DNA of 64,000 bases. Source: VHCN01 sp964589935. GTDB taxonomy: Bacteria > Verrucomicrobiota > Verrucomicrobiia > Limisphaerales > VHCN01. Both the position numbers and the translations under genes were made by a program. Each line of letters starts with the position of its first letter. Position 1 is the first letter of the stretch. The stretch lies in assembly GCA_964589935.1 (NCBI GenBank), contig CAZPVD010000008.1:89722-153721 (forward strand), read 5' to 3'. The notes under the pieces are model-generated. The model saw only the letters and a list, made by a program, of their open reading frames with translations, made no database searches and had not been told where the DNA came from. Positions 18,042-26,611 of this stretch are shown here, in pieces.

Positions 18042-20381
18042 ATGAGTTCAACCGCAGCGACAACACCTTCACAAACGAAGCCGCCAGCTTCGCCCAAATG
18101 CCTTGTCCGCTCCGTTGCGGGAACGATGCGCAACGAGCCGGCGCTCGAAGCGGTGACCATCACCCGCGGCGGCCAGCCCCGATCCATCGCACTCATGGGC
18201 AAACGCTCCGACCCAGAGCTGGAGCAGCGTGTCACTGTCGCAGTTGAGCAAGGCCGCGAGGCCAGCGAGCAGCATCATTGCGCCCTGCTCGGCCGCGAGG
18301 GCGACTGCCACACGTGCGACATCCCACTCGGCGCGGACGAGGGCGCCGCAGTCACCGTCACGCGCGAGGCCGACGGCCACACCGTCGCGCGCGTCACCTG
18401 CCCGACCGCGCCGCGCTTCTGGCACTGGCACGACCTCGCGTTGCCGAAGATCGTCCCGCGCGAGGTTGAAATCCCGGAGCCGGAAGACGACACGCACATC
18501 AACGAATGGAAACACCAGCTCGTCGCCGCGCTGATTTGTGGCGCGAGTGCGCTCGCGGCGCACTTCGCGGCGGGCGCAACGCAACTTGTCCTTTTCCTCG
18601 TGTCGTATGCCACAGGAGCGTGGTTCGCTGCCGAAGAAGTCTTGGAGCGACTCCAGCACCGCACGCTCGACGTTCACTTCCTCATGCTCGCCGTCGCGTT
18701 CGGCAGCGCGAGCATCGGCGCGTGGGCCGAAGGTGCGACGCTGCTGTTCCTCTTCAGTTTCTCCGGCGCGCTTGAACACTACGCGATGGGCCGCACGCAG
18801 CGCGAAATCCGCGCGCTCTTCAAGTCCGCGCCCAAAACTGCGACGGTGCTCGAAAATGGCCAGGAACGCGAAGTGCCCGTCGCCGAACTGCGTCCCGGCG
18901 CACGGCTGCTCGTGAAGCCCGGCGCGCAGTTTCCCGTGGATGGCGAAGTGGTATCAGGCCGCACCGCCGCCGACGAATCGAACCTCACCGGCGAAGCCAC
19001 GCCGGTTGAAAAAAGCGTTGGTGACAACGTGCTCGCCGGCACGATCAACGGCTGGGGCGTGGTTGAGACCATCGCCCTGCGGCCCGCGAGCGAGAGCGCG
19101 CTGGAACGCATCATCCGGCTCATCCGCGAGGCGCAGAAGATGCGCGCGCCTTCGCAGCGGTTCACCGACAAGTTCGGCACCGGCTACACATATGCCATTC
19201 TTGGCATATCTGCCGCGATGTTCCTCGTCTGGTGGCTTGCCTTCGGCCTGCCCCCGTTCGTCTCGACGGACACCGTGCGCAGCGCGTTCTACCGCACCAT
19301 GACGCTGCTCGTGGTCGCGTCGCCGTGTGCGCTCGTGCTTTCGATTCCGTCCGCAGTCCTCGCGGCCATCGCGTGGGGCGCGCGGCGCGGCATCCTCTTC
19401 CGCGGCGGCGCGGCGGTCGAAGAACTCGCGGACGTGAACATCGTCGCGCTCGACAAAACCGGCACGCTCACGACCGGCGAACTTCAAGTCGAGCGCGTCG
19501 AAAGTTTCCCGCCCGGACGTGAAGCTGAAGTTGCGTCGCTCGTGTTCTCGCTCGAACGGCTTTCCACGCACCCACTCGCGCGCGCCATCACGCGGCACGG
19601 CAAACAGCACGCGCTGCCCGTCGTGAATTTCGAGCACTTCGAGTCCGTCACCGGCAGCGGCTTGAAGGCCGTGCGCGACGGCAAGACGTGCTGGCTCGGC
19701 AAGCGCGAGTGGGTCTGCGCGCAAGCCGGCAAAAGCGTCTGCGACACGGCAGAATCCCAGGCAGTCACAGCGGAACCGGGCCACGCGGAAATCTGGTTCG
19801 CCGGGGACGGTCTGGTCGGACGCGTGCTGCTACGCGACGATTTGCGTCCGCAGGCGGCGGCGGTGCTCACGGAGCTTCGCCGCGAGGGATTGCACACGGT
19901 CGTGCTCACGGGCGACCGTCGTGACACAGCCGAATTGTTGAAGGAGCGGCTCCAACTCGAAGACGTGCGCGCCGAGTTGAAGCCCGAGCAAAAAGTCGCC
20001 GCCATCCGTGAACTTTCGCAGTCGGGCAAACGCGTCGCGATGATCGGCGACGGCGTGAACGACGCGCCAAGCCTTGCCGCCGCGCACGTCGGCGTGGCAA
20101 TGGGCGCGCGCGGCTCGGACGCCGCACTCGAACAGGCCGCAGTGGTGCTGATGCACGACCGGCTGGAAAATTTTCTCGCCGCCTACCGCCTCAGCCGGCG
20201 CGCAAAGGCGGTCATCCGGCAGAACCTCGTCATCTCGCTCGGCACCGTCGCGGTGCTCGTCGCGTTGGCGATGTTCGGAATGATTCCGCTCACGCTCGGC
20301 GTCATCGGCCATGAAGGCAGCACGGTCGTCGTGGTGCTGAACAGTTTACGGCTGCTGTTTTCGGGAAGGGAGCAGAGTTAA
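18042..20381 (+). CDS. P1B-type metal-transporting ATPase, probably the P1B-4 (Co/Fe/Zn) subgroup
   Basis: 779 residues from the ATG at 18042; alternative starts are the ATG at 18024 and a TTG at 17991. P-type ATPase signatures are complete: TGEATPVEK (actuator), ASPCALVLSIP (metal-site membrane helix), DKTGTLTTGE (phosphorylated Asp), STHPLARAI (HP motif of heavy-metal pumps) and GDGVNDAPSLA. The last membrane segment has GHEGSTVVVVLNSLRLL. SPC combined with HEGxT is the pattern of P1B-4 pumps, which export Co2+, Fe2+, Ni2+ or Zn2+. No HMA domain is present. The cytoplasmic N-terminus instead has CALLGREGDCHTC and a histidine/tryptophan patch (CPTAPRFWHWHD), possible metal ligands. It converges on the nitrilase gene with a 4-nt overlap. 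Confidence 0.9.
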   Translation: MSSTAATTPSQTKPPASPKCLVRSVAGTMRNEPALEAVTITRGGQPRSIALMGKRSDPELEQRVTVAVEQGREASEQHHCALLGREGDCHTCDIPLGADEGAAVTVTREADGHTVARVTCPTAPRFWHWHDLALPKIVPREVEIPEPEDDTHINEWKHQLVAALICGASALAAHFAAGATQLVLFLVSYATGAWFAAEEVLERLQHRTLDVHFLMLAVAFGSASIGAWAEGATLLFLFSFSGALEHYAMGRTQREIRALFKSAPKTATVLENGQEREVPVAELRPGARLLVKPGAQFPVDGEVVSGRTAADESNLTGEATPVEKSVGDNVLAGTINGWGVVETIALRPASESALERIIRLIREAQKMRAPSQRFTDKFGTGYTYAILGISAAMFLVWWLAFGLPPFVSTDTVRSAFYRTMTLLVVASPCALVLSIPSAVLAAIAWGARRGILFRGGAAVEELADVNIVALDKTGTLTTGELQVERVESFPPGREAEVASLVFSLERLSTHPLARAITRHGKQHALPVVNFEHFESVTGSGLKAVRDGKTCWLGKREWVCAQAGKSVCDTAESQAVTAEPGHAEIWFAGDGLVGRVLLRDDLRPQAAAVLTELRREGLHTVVLTGDRRDTAELLKERLQLEDVRAELKPEQKVAAIRELSQSGKRVAMIGDGVNDAPSLAAAHVGVAMGARGSDAALEQAAVVLMHDRLENFLAAYRLSRRAKAVIRQNLVISLGTVAVLVALAMFGMIPLTLGVIGHEGSTVVVVLNSLRLLFSGREQS

Positions 20382-21232
20382 ACCCGGCGCTTCACCGCTC
20401 GCATCATCGCGCGCCAGTGCTTCGCGAGGAAGCGCGGATGTTCGAGGCTTTCGCGCGCATACTTCCCCGTAGCTTGCGCGAGTTCGAGATCGGCAACGAT
20501 GAGCGATTCAGACAAGTTGTCCGCGAGCTTCAGCACGCTTCCGTCGGGCGCGACGATTTTGGAATCCCCCGCCGACCACAGTCCACTGCCCTGCGGGCCA
20601 ACCGAGTTGGCGAAAACATAGAAGATGGCGTTCTCCCACGCGCGCACCGTGATGCCGTCGCGTCCGCTGCGCTTGCGGCGTGAAACGGCCAGCGTGTCGA
20701 GGCCGGCGTTCGGATGAAAGAGCACACGCGCGCCGGCCATCACCGCGAGGCGCACCAACTCCGGATAGCGACGCTCGTGGCAGATAATCGCGGTGCAGCA
20801 CACGCCATCGAGGTCAAAGAGCGCGATACCATCGCCCGGCGCGAAGAACTGCCGGTCGCGTTCCGTGAGCTGGCACTTGGCGTAGGTGTGGACGACGCGC
20901 CCGCTACGGTCAAAGACCACGAGGCAATTTTGCCAGCGGCGTCCATAAGGAACGGGCGAGCCGATGAGCACGTTAATGCGATGCTTCAACGCAAGCAATC
21001 CGATGCGTTTCAATGCGGCCTGCAATTCCACGCGGTTGAGTTTGGAAAAGTCGCGGTTGTAGCCGGTCGTCGCGCATTCGGGAAAAAGGACTGCGTCGGC
21101 CCGGCGACGCGCGGCGTTGCGGATGGCACGCTCGATCTTCGCCAGATTTCCTCCAACCATCGCGGCAAACTTCATCTGCACCGCGGCGACGCGCAGCGTG
21201 CGGGGCGAAGAGGCCGGGTTTGTCCGCGACAT
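20378..21232 (-). CDS. Carbon-nitrogen hydrolase (nitrilase superfamily amidohydrolase)
   Basis: 284 residues, ATG at 21232. The Glu-Lys-Cys triad of the superfamily is visible: Glu in AVLFPECATTGYN, Lys in HTYAKCQLTERDRQFFAPG and Cys in CTAIICHERRYPEL. Other family marks are the N-terminal LRVAAVQMKFAAMVGGNLAKIERAI and RAWENAIFYVFANSVG. Such enzymes hydrolyse amides such as N-carbamoyl or omega-amide substrates; the substrate here cannot be read from sequence. The basic N-terminal extension (MSRTNPASSPRT) is short and not a signal peptide, so it is cytoplasmic. Confidence 0.9.
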   Translation of the reverse strand: MSRTNPASSPRTLRVAAVQMKFAAMVGGNLAKIERAIRNAARRRADAVLFPECATTGYNRDFSKLNRVELQAALKRIGLLALKHRINVLIGSPVPYGRRWQNCLVVFDRSGRVVHTYAKCQLTERDRQFFAPGDGIALFDLDGVCCTAIICHERRYPELVRLAVMAGARVLFHPNAGLDTLAVSRRKRSGRDGITVRAWENAIFYVFANSVGPQGSGLWSAGDSKIVAPDGSVLKLADNLSESLIVADLELAQATGKYARESLEHPRFLAKHWRAMMRAVKRRV

Positions 21233-21352
21233 GAAGCGAGGCTAGTGGCTGCGCGGCGCGAGTGCAATCCGCGGGAGCTTGGACGACGATGCATTGTTCA
21301 TTCGCCTCGCCCGCCGCTTTGTGCTTATTCTCCGGCATTCACGACATCATCC

Positions 21353-22084
21353 ATGCAACAGCAACCCAATTTCGATCTCGGCCTCGACATCGGCCAGCTC
21401 ATCGGCGGCGCGGTGTTGTGGATCGTTGGCGGATTCGCCGTCGCGATGCTCACTGCGTCCCTGCTGCATTTAATCGGGCACGCGCTTGGTTTGTTTCAGC
21501 TCAAACGCATCGAGTCGCCGCGCAAGTTCCTCTGGTCGGTCGCGCTGATCGGCGTGTTCTTTTCGTGTATCGTCGGCGGATGGACGGGTCTCAAGGTCGG
21601 CGTGGTGCGCGCGGGCGGCGGGGCCCTGACGACCGCAGGGCCGAAGCTTTTGCAGTCGGGACTCGAACAAGGTTTGCGCTCGGCGGGCGTGACGAATTTC
21701 GCGGCCATCGAAGTAAAGCGCCTGGGCGAGCTCCTCGACGAGGCGGCCAAGGCCGAACTGCCGCCGATGGAGTTCCCCGGCGCGGACAAGTGGCGTGCGA
21801 AGGTGGAGGAGTTCCGCCGCAAGGCCATCGGGCAGGCGCGCGCCTTTCTCGATGCCAACGAAAAAAGGGAAACGCTTTCGCTCACCGACCTCGTGAACGA
21901 CCTCTTCCCTAAACTCTCCGTCGAACTCGCAACGTGGACGCAGAACTTCACGCAACGGGAAATCAAATCGGGACTGATTTGGATCGCAGGAATTGAAGCC
22001 GTCCTTGCTCTGATGTGCCTCATCGTTCGGGGCACGAGCGCGAAACCGAAAGCCGACGCCGCACCGCCGAAGTTAGCAGCCTAG
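21353..22084 (+). CDS. Membrane protein of unknown function
   Basis: 243 residues from the ATG at 21353 (MQQQPNFDLGLDIGQLIGG); the same frame is open upstream, but this start directly precedes the first membrane helix. Three helices are seen: LIGGAVLWIVGGFAVAMLTASLLHLIG, FLWSVALIGVFFSCIVGGWTGLKVGVV and, near the C-terminus, GLIWIAGIEAVLALMCLIV. The roughly 110-residue stretch between helices 2 and 3 (FAAIEVKRLGELLDEAAKAELPPMEF onward) is charged and helical, probably a soluble domain. It overlaps the nuoN stop by 4 nt on the opposite strand. No family recognised. Confidence 0.7.
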   Translation: MQQQPNFDLGLDIGQLIGGAVLWIVGGFAVAMLTASLLHLIGHALGLFQLKRIESPRKFLWSVALIGVFFSCIVGGWTGLKVGVVRAGGGALTTAGPKLLQSGLEQGLRSAGVTNFAAIEVKRLGELLDEAAKAELPPMEFPGADKWRAKVEEFRRKAIGQARAFLDANEKRETLSLTDLVNDLFPKLSVELATWTQNFTQREIKSGLIWIAGIEAVLALMCLIVRGTSAKPKADAAPPKLAA

Positions 22085-23571
22085 TGATGTGCCACGGTGA
22101 CGAGCGCGTTTCGCATCGGCTCGATCAGCAAATCGGGGACGCAGCCGAGCACGATGACGCCGAGCGCCAGCGCGCCAAGCGCGATCCGCGCCGAAAGCGG
22201 CACGCTGATTTCGCCAGCCTCTCCCGGCGCCTCCACGACGAGCGCCTGTTTCAGCACCATCAGGTAGTAATAGAGCGACACTGCACTCATCGCGATGGCG
22301 ACGATGACGAGCCAGAGCAGGCCGAGGTCCTTGGCCGAGTTCACCACGGCGACGAAAACGTAGAATTTCCCGAAGAATCCCGCCAGCGGCGGAATGCCCG
22401 CGAGCGACAGCATGAAGACCATCATGCACACCGCAAGCACCGGCGCGCGACGGCGCAGCCCAGCGAAATCCGTGAGCGTCGCGTCACCGCCTCGCTCCAG
22501 CACGCCCGCGACGCCGAGCGCGCCCACGACCGTCAGGCCGTAAGTGATGACGTAGTAGAGCAACGAGATGACGCCCTGCGCGTTGTTGCAGAGGATCGCG
22601 AGCAGCGCGTAGCCCGCGTGCGCGATGGCGGACCACGCGAGCAGCCGCTTGACACTCGTCTGCGCGATGGCGGCGAGGTTGCCGAGCAGCATCGAGAGCA
22701 CGGCGAGCGTGGCGAGCAGCGGCATCCAGCCGGACGCAAACTGATGCCAGCCCGCGCTGCCTTCCGCGCCGTCGAAGCCGGTCATCATGACTTTCGCTAA
22801 CAGGAAGAAGCTCGCGACCTTCGAGCCGCTCGCGATGAACGCCGCGGCCGGCGTCGGCGCGCCTTGATACGCGTCCGGCGCCCACAAGTGGAACGGCACG
22901 GCGGCGATCTTGAACCCAAAGCCTATGACGGTCATCACGAGCGCGACGGCAAGCAGCGGATGGAGCGCGTGGCCCTTCAACGCAACGGCGATTTTCGGCA
23001 GATAAAGCGAGCCGGTCATCCCGTAAAGCAGGCTCAGTCCGAACAGCGCGAACGCCGCGGCCATTCCGCCGAAGAGGAAGTATTTCAGCGCCGCCTCGGC
23101 GGAGCGCGGGTTGCGCTTGTTGAACGCCGTGAGCACGTAGAGCGAGAGGCTCGCGAGTTCGAGAGACACGAAAATCATCAGCAGGTTTTCCGTGCTCGCC
23201 ATGAACATCATCCCGACGGTCGCAAGCAGCACGAGCGCGACGAACTCGCCGGCGTGCTCGGTGAAATCCGAGTCGAGCGACAGCGCGAGCGTGAAGGCCG
23301 AGAGCGCGATGAGGGCGATCTTCACGATGCGGCCGAGCGGCTCGACGATGAACATCCCGTCGGCGACGCGCACCGAGCCGTCCGAGTTCACCATGAAGAA
23401 CACGGCGGCAAAGAAGCCGAGAAAGGCAAAGAGAAACGCGACGAGCATCCGGTTGCGCAGCGGCTCGCGGCGCATCACGCCGAGGTCAATCGCCAGCACC
23501 GCAAACGCGGCGAGCACGAGAAAAGTCTCCGGCGCGGCGAGCTTGAGCAGGCCAAAATAATCCACGCTCAT
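22081..23571 (-). CDS. nuoN: NADH-quinone oxidoreductase subunit N
   Basis: 496 residues, last gene of the complex I locus. It is an antiporter-like proton channel subunit of the membrane arm, with about 14 hydrophobic helices. Conserved charged positions are present: Glu in IFVSLELASLSLYVL (TM5), Lys in GFGFKIAAVPFHLWAPDAYQGAPTP (TM7) and Lys in ASGSKVASFFLLAKVMM (TM8). The start ATG overlaps the stop of the second nuoM by 4 nt (23568-23571), so it is translationally coupled. Length is typical. Confidence 0.95.
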   Translation of the reverse strand: MSVDYFGLLKLAAPETFLVLAAFAVLAIDLGVMRREPLRNRMLVAFLFAFLGFFAAVFFMVNSDGSVRVADGMFIVEPLGRIVKIALIALSAFTLALSLDSDFTEHAGEFVALVLLATVGMMFMASTENLLMIFVSLELASLSLYVLTAFNKRNPRSAEAALKYFLFGGMAAAFALFGLSLLYGMTGSLYLPKIAVALKGHALHPLLAVALVMTVIGFGFKIAAVPFHLWAPDAYQGAPTPAAAFIASGSKVASFFLLAKVMMTGFDGAEGSAGWHQFASGWMPLLATLAVLSMLLGNLAAIAQTSVKRLLAWSAIAHAGYALLAILCNNAQGVISLLYYVITYGLTVVGALGVAGVLERGGDATLTDFAGLRRRAPVLAVCMMVFMLSLAGIPPLAGFFGKFYVFVAVVNSAKDLGLLWLVIVAIAMSAVSLYYYLMVLKQALVVEAPGEAGEISVPLSARIALGALALGVIVLGCVPDLLIEPMRNALVTVAHH

Positions 23572-25061
23572 TGCAAGCCTCCCTTCCGCATCGCGTCAAA
23601 AAGCGACGAATTGAAGCTTGGCACAATGAGGTCGAGGAGGATTCGCGGATAGAGGCCGATGAAAAGAGTCGTTCCCAACAGCAGCGCCGCGCCAAGACGC
23701 TCTGGAATGGAAATGGGTTCAAACTCGCGCGCGTGTTCGTGCGATGCCTGAGATGCTATCGCTTCCGCATCGGGGAAAAACGCCTTCTGCAACGCGCGCA
23801 TCGTGTAGGCGACACCGATGACGATGCCGAGGCCGGCGGCGACGGTGAAGCCGGGCAATGACTTCCACGCGCCGACAAGCACTTGAAATTCCGCAACGAA
23901 TCCGCTGAAGCCCGGCAGACCCATCGAGGCCACCGCCGCGATGGCAAACGTCACCGCTGTGAAGGGCATTGCCTTGAGCAGGCCCATGCCTTCAAGCACG
24001 GTCAGTTCGCGCGTGTGCGTGCGGTCATACACCATGCGGCCCACGACGCCAAACAGTAGTCCAGCGATGATACCATGCGAAAACATCTGCAGCACCGCGC
24101 CGGAGAGGCCGATGATGTTCAGCGTCGCGAGGCCGAGCAGCACGAAACCCATGTGGCTCACGCTCGAATAGCCGATGACGAATTTGAAGTCCTTCTGCGT
24201 GAGCGCGACCATCGCGCCGCCCACGATGCCAATGACGGCGAGCAGCGCGAGCTCGCCCTGCCACGCGCGCAGGCCCAGCGGGAAGAGCGTCATCGCCACG
24301 CGCAGGCAGCCGTAGGCGCCGAGCTTCATCACCACACCCGCGAGCAGCATCGAGGCGGCCGTCGGCGCGGCGACATGGCCCGTCGGCGCCCACGTGTGAA
24401 ACGGCCACAGGCCCGCGAGAATCGCGAAGCCGATGAACACCAGCGGGAACGCCCACACTTGAAACTGCTCGGGGAACGGAAACTTCGCCAGCTCGACGAG
24501 GCTGAAACTTTTCCCACCCGCGACAACGAACGCAGCAATCACGCCGATGAGCACCATCGCGCTGCCCACGAACGAGTAGAGCGCGAGCTTCATCGCACCG
24601 TATTCCTTCCGCGTCGAACCCCAGATCGCGATGAGGAAGTATTTCGGGATGATCGCCAGCTCGTAGAACACGAACAGCGTGAACAAATCGAAGCTCAGGA
24701 ACACGCCGTAAACGCCGCCGATAAGCGCGAGGAACAGCGCGAAGAATTCCTTCGTGCGATGCTCGATGTTCCATGAAAAGAGGATTCCAGCGACCGCCGC
24801 GAGGCCCGTGAGCAGGACGAGCGTGAGGCTGATGCCGTCCGCCGCGAGATGATAACGGATGCCGAGCGAGTGAACCCATTCGACGTCCGTGATGGTGAAG
24901 AGTCCGCCGGGCGCTTGCAGCGTGCCGATGACGCCGCACGCAAGCCCGCCGAGCGCGACGAGCAGCGCCATCGCGCGCGCCGACCGCGCGTCATCACGCG
25001 GCAGAAGCAGCAGCCCGAATGAGCCAAGCAGCGAGAGATAAATGGTCCAGGCCAGAATCAT
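23568..25061 (-). CDS. nuoM: NADH-quinone oxidoreductase subunit M, second paralogue, TM7 lysine lost
   Basis: 497 residues from the ATG at 25061 (MILAWTIYLSLLGSFG); the ATG overlaps the stop of the first nuoM by one base (TGATG). The proton-pumping subunit fold is clear: E134 in LFVFYELAIIPKYFLIAIWG (TM5) and K246 in LAGVVMKLGAYG (TM8). The TM7 segment that normally reads F-A-x-K-x-P is here FAILAGLWPFHTW, so the conserved pumping lysine is replaced by L215 and the following proline by G217. It is therefore a second NuoM whose channel has lost one of its key charges, alongside an intact copy just upstream. Confidence 0.92.
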   Translation of the reverse strand: MILAWTIYLSLLGSFGLLLLPRDDARSARAMALLVALGGLACGVIGTLQAPGGLFTITDVEWVHSLGIRYHLAADGISLTLVLLTGLAAVAGILFSWNIEHRTKEFFALFLALIGGVYGVFLSFDLFTLFVFYELAIIPKYFLIAIWGSTRKEYGAMKLALYSFVGSAMVLIGVIAAFVVAGGKSFSLVELAKFPFPEQFQVWAFPLVFIGFAILAGLWPFHTWAPTGHVAAPTAASMLLAGVVMKLGAYGCLRVAMTLFPLGLRAWQGELALLAVIGIVGGAMVALTQKDFKFVIGYSSVSHMGFVLLGLATLNIIGLSGAVLQMFSHGIIAGLLFGVVGRMVYDRTHTRELTVLEGMGLLKAMPFTAVTFAIAAVASMGLPGFSGFVAEFQVLVGAWKSLPGFTVAAGLGIVIGVAYTMRALQKAFFPDAEAIASQASHEHAREFEPISIPERLGAALLLGTTLFIGLYPRILLDLIVPSFNSSLFDAMRKGGLQ

Positions 25062-26611
25062 CAGAATTTCAGATGTTCCACCAGCCGCGCGACTGTTGCC
25101 GTCGTGAATTCCGTCAGCAGTTGCGGAAAAATGCCGAACACGAACATCAGCGCGACGGCGGGTGCGATGACGAGGCGTTCGCGCGTAGTCAGGTCGGGCA
25201 GCGTTTTCCAGCGCTCGTTCAGCGGGCCGTTGAAGACGCGTTGCAGCAAGGTAAGCAGGAAGATCGCCGTGACGAGTAGGCCGAGCGTCGAGAGCGCCGC
25301 GGCCCAGCCCGCGAGCGGGAACACGCCCTTGAAGATGAGGAACTCGCCGACGAAGCCGTTCAGACCCGGCAGCCCGAGCGACGCGAAAAGCGAAATGCCC
25401 ATCAACCCGCAAAACACCGGCGCGATTTTGCGCAGGCCGCCGAAGTCATCGAGACCGCGCAGACCGCCGCTGCGTTGTTCGAGCCAGCCAACGAAGCAGA
25501 ACAACGCCGCAGCGGTGAGACCGTGGTTGAACATCTGGAGGAAGACGCCGTTGAGCGCGGCGGATTTTTCAACGGCCCAGCGCGCGTCGCCCGGTGTCGC
25601 GCTCGCGACCGCAAAAATGCCGAGCAGGCAGTAGCCGAGATGGTTGATGGACGAGTAGGCGAGCACGCGCTTGAGGTCACGCTGCGCAAACGCGGCGAAG
25701 GCGGAGAACACAACCGTCGCCACCGCAAGCCACAGCAGCGGCGTGAGCGCCGCGCGCGTTTGCTCCGGGAAGATCGGCAGCAAAATACGCAGGAAACCAT
25801 ACACGCCCATCTTCGACATCGCGCCGGTGAGCAGCATCGTCGCGCCCGTCGGCGCCTCGGCATAGGCCGCGGGCAGCCACGTGTGGAATGGCATCAGCGG
25901 CACCTTCACCGCGAAACCGAGCAGCGTGCCGATAAACAACACCATCGCGAGCGACGACGCATTCGCCCACGCGAATTTTTCGCCGAGACTTGCGAGAAGT
26001 TTGCCGGACTTCGCCTGCGAGGCGAGTTCGGCGAAATCAAACGTGCCCGTCGCCTGAAACAGCGCGAGAAACGCCAGCAGCATCGCGACGCTGCCGACCA
26101 TCGTGTAGATGAAGAACTGCGTTGCCGCCGCGCCGCGATTGGGGCCACCCCAGAGCTTCACGAGGAAGAACGCGGGCACGAGCCCGATTTCCCAGAACAG
26201 GAACCAATGGAAAAAATTCTGCGCCGTGAACGTGCCGAACAACCCGGCCTGCAAAAAAAGCACCAGCGCGTGGAACAGCGGCACGCGGTCCTCGATGCCG
26301 CGCGACGCGAGCAGCGCCATCGGCACGAGCAGCGCGGTGAGCAGGACCATCAGCAGGCCAAGCCCGTCGAGGCCGAGCTTGTATTCGATGCCGAGCGTGG
26401 GAATCCATTTGTGGACCTCCGCAAACTGCAGTTCCGCCGAAGCCGCGTTGAACCCGCGCCACAGCACCAGCACCAGCACAAGCGGGACGAGCGACGCGGC
26501 GAGCGCAAACTTGCGCGCGGCCTGTTTGTCCGTGGCGCTGAAGCCGAGCAGTGCCACGCCGCCCGCCAGCGGGAGGAGCGTTAGGAGTGTCAGCAGCGGC
26601 AGCTCGCTCAT
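25061..26611 (-). CDS. nuoM: NADH-quinone oxidoreductase subunit M, first paralogue
   Basis: 516 residues from the ATG at 26611 (MSELPLLTLLTLLPLAGGV), which overlaps the nuoL stop by 4 nt. All the expected charged positions of an antiporter-like subunit are present: E141 in WFLFWEIGLVPAFFLVKLWGG, K236 in GFAVKVPLMPFHTWLP and K267 in TGAMSKMGVYG. The quinone-side loop and C-terminal helix are typical (LDDFGGLRKIAPVFCGL, SLGLPGLNGFVGEF). It is clearly different in sequence from the next gene, which is also NuoM-like, so this is an old duplication rather than a recent tandem copy. It acts in the membrane arm of complex I. Confidence 0.94.
   Translation of the reverse strand: MSELPLLTLLTLLPLAGGVALLGFSATDKQAARKFALAASLVPLVLVLVLWRGFNAASAELQFAEVHKWIPTLGIEYKLGLDGLGLLMVLLTALLVPMALLASRGIEDRVPLFHALVLFLQAGLFGTFTAQNFFHWFLFWEIGLVPAFFLVKLWGGPNRGAAATQFFIYTMVGSVAMLLAFLALFQATGTFDFAELASQAKSGKLLASLGEKFAWANASSLAMVLFIGTLLGFAVKVPLMPFHTWLPAAYAEAPTGATMLLTGAMSKMGVYGFLRILLPIFPEQTRAALTPLLWLAVATVVFSAFAAFAQRDLKRVLAYSSINHLGYCLLGIFAVASATPGDARWAVEKSAALNGVFLQMFNHGLTAAALFCFVGWLEQRSGGLRGLDDFGGLRKIAPVFCGLMGISLFASLGLPGLNGFVGEFLIFKGVFPLAGWAAALSTLGLLVTAIFLLTLLQRVFNGPLNERWKTLPDLTTRERLVIAPAVALMFVFGIFPQLLTEFTTATVARLVEHLKF

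Noticed and set aside
20714..21352. Upstream extension of the membrane protein gene at 21353
   Set aside because: The extra 213 codons are antisense to the nitrilase gene; the ATG at 21353 directly precedes the first membrane helix.
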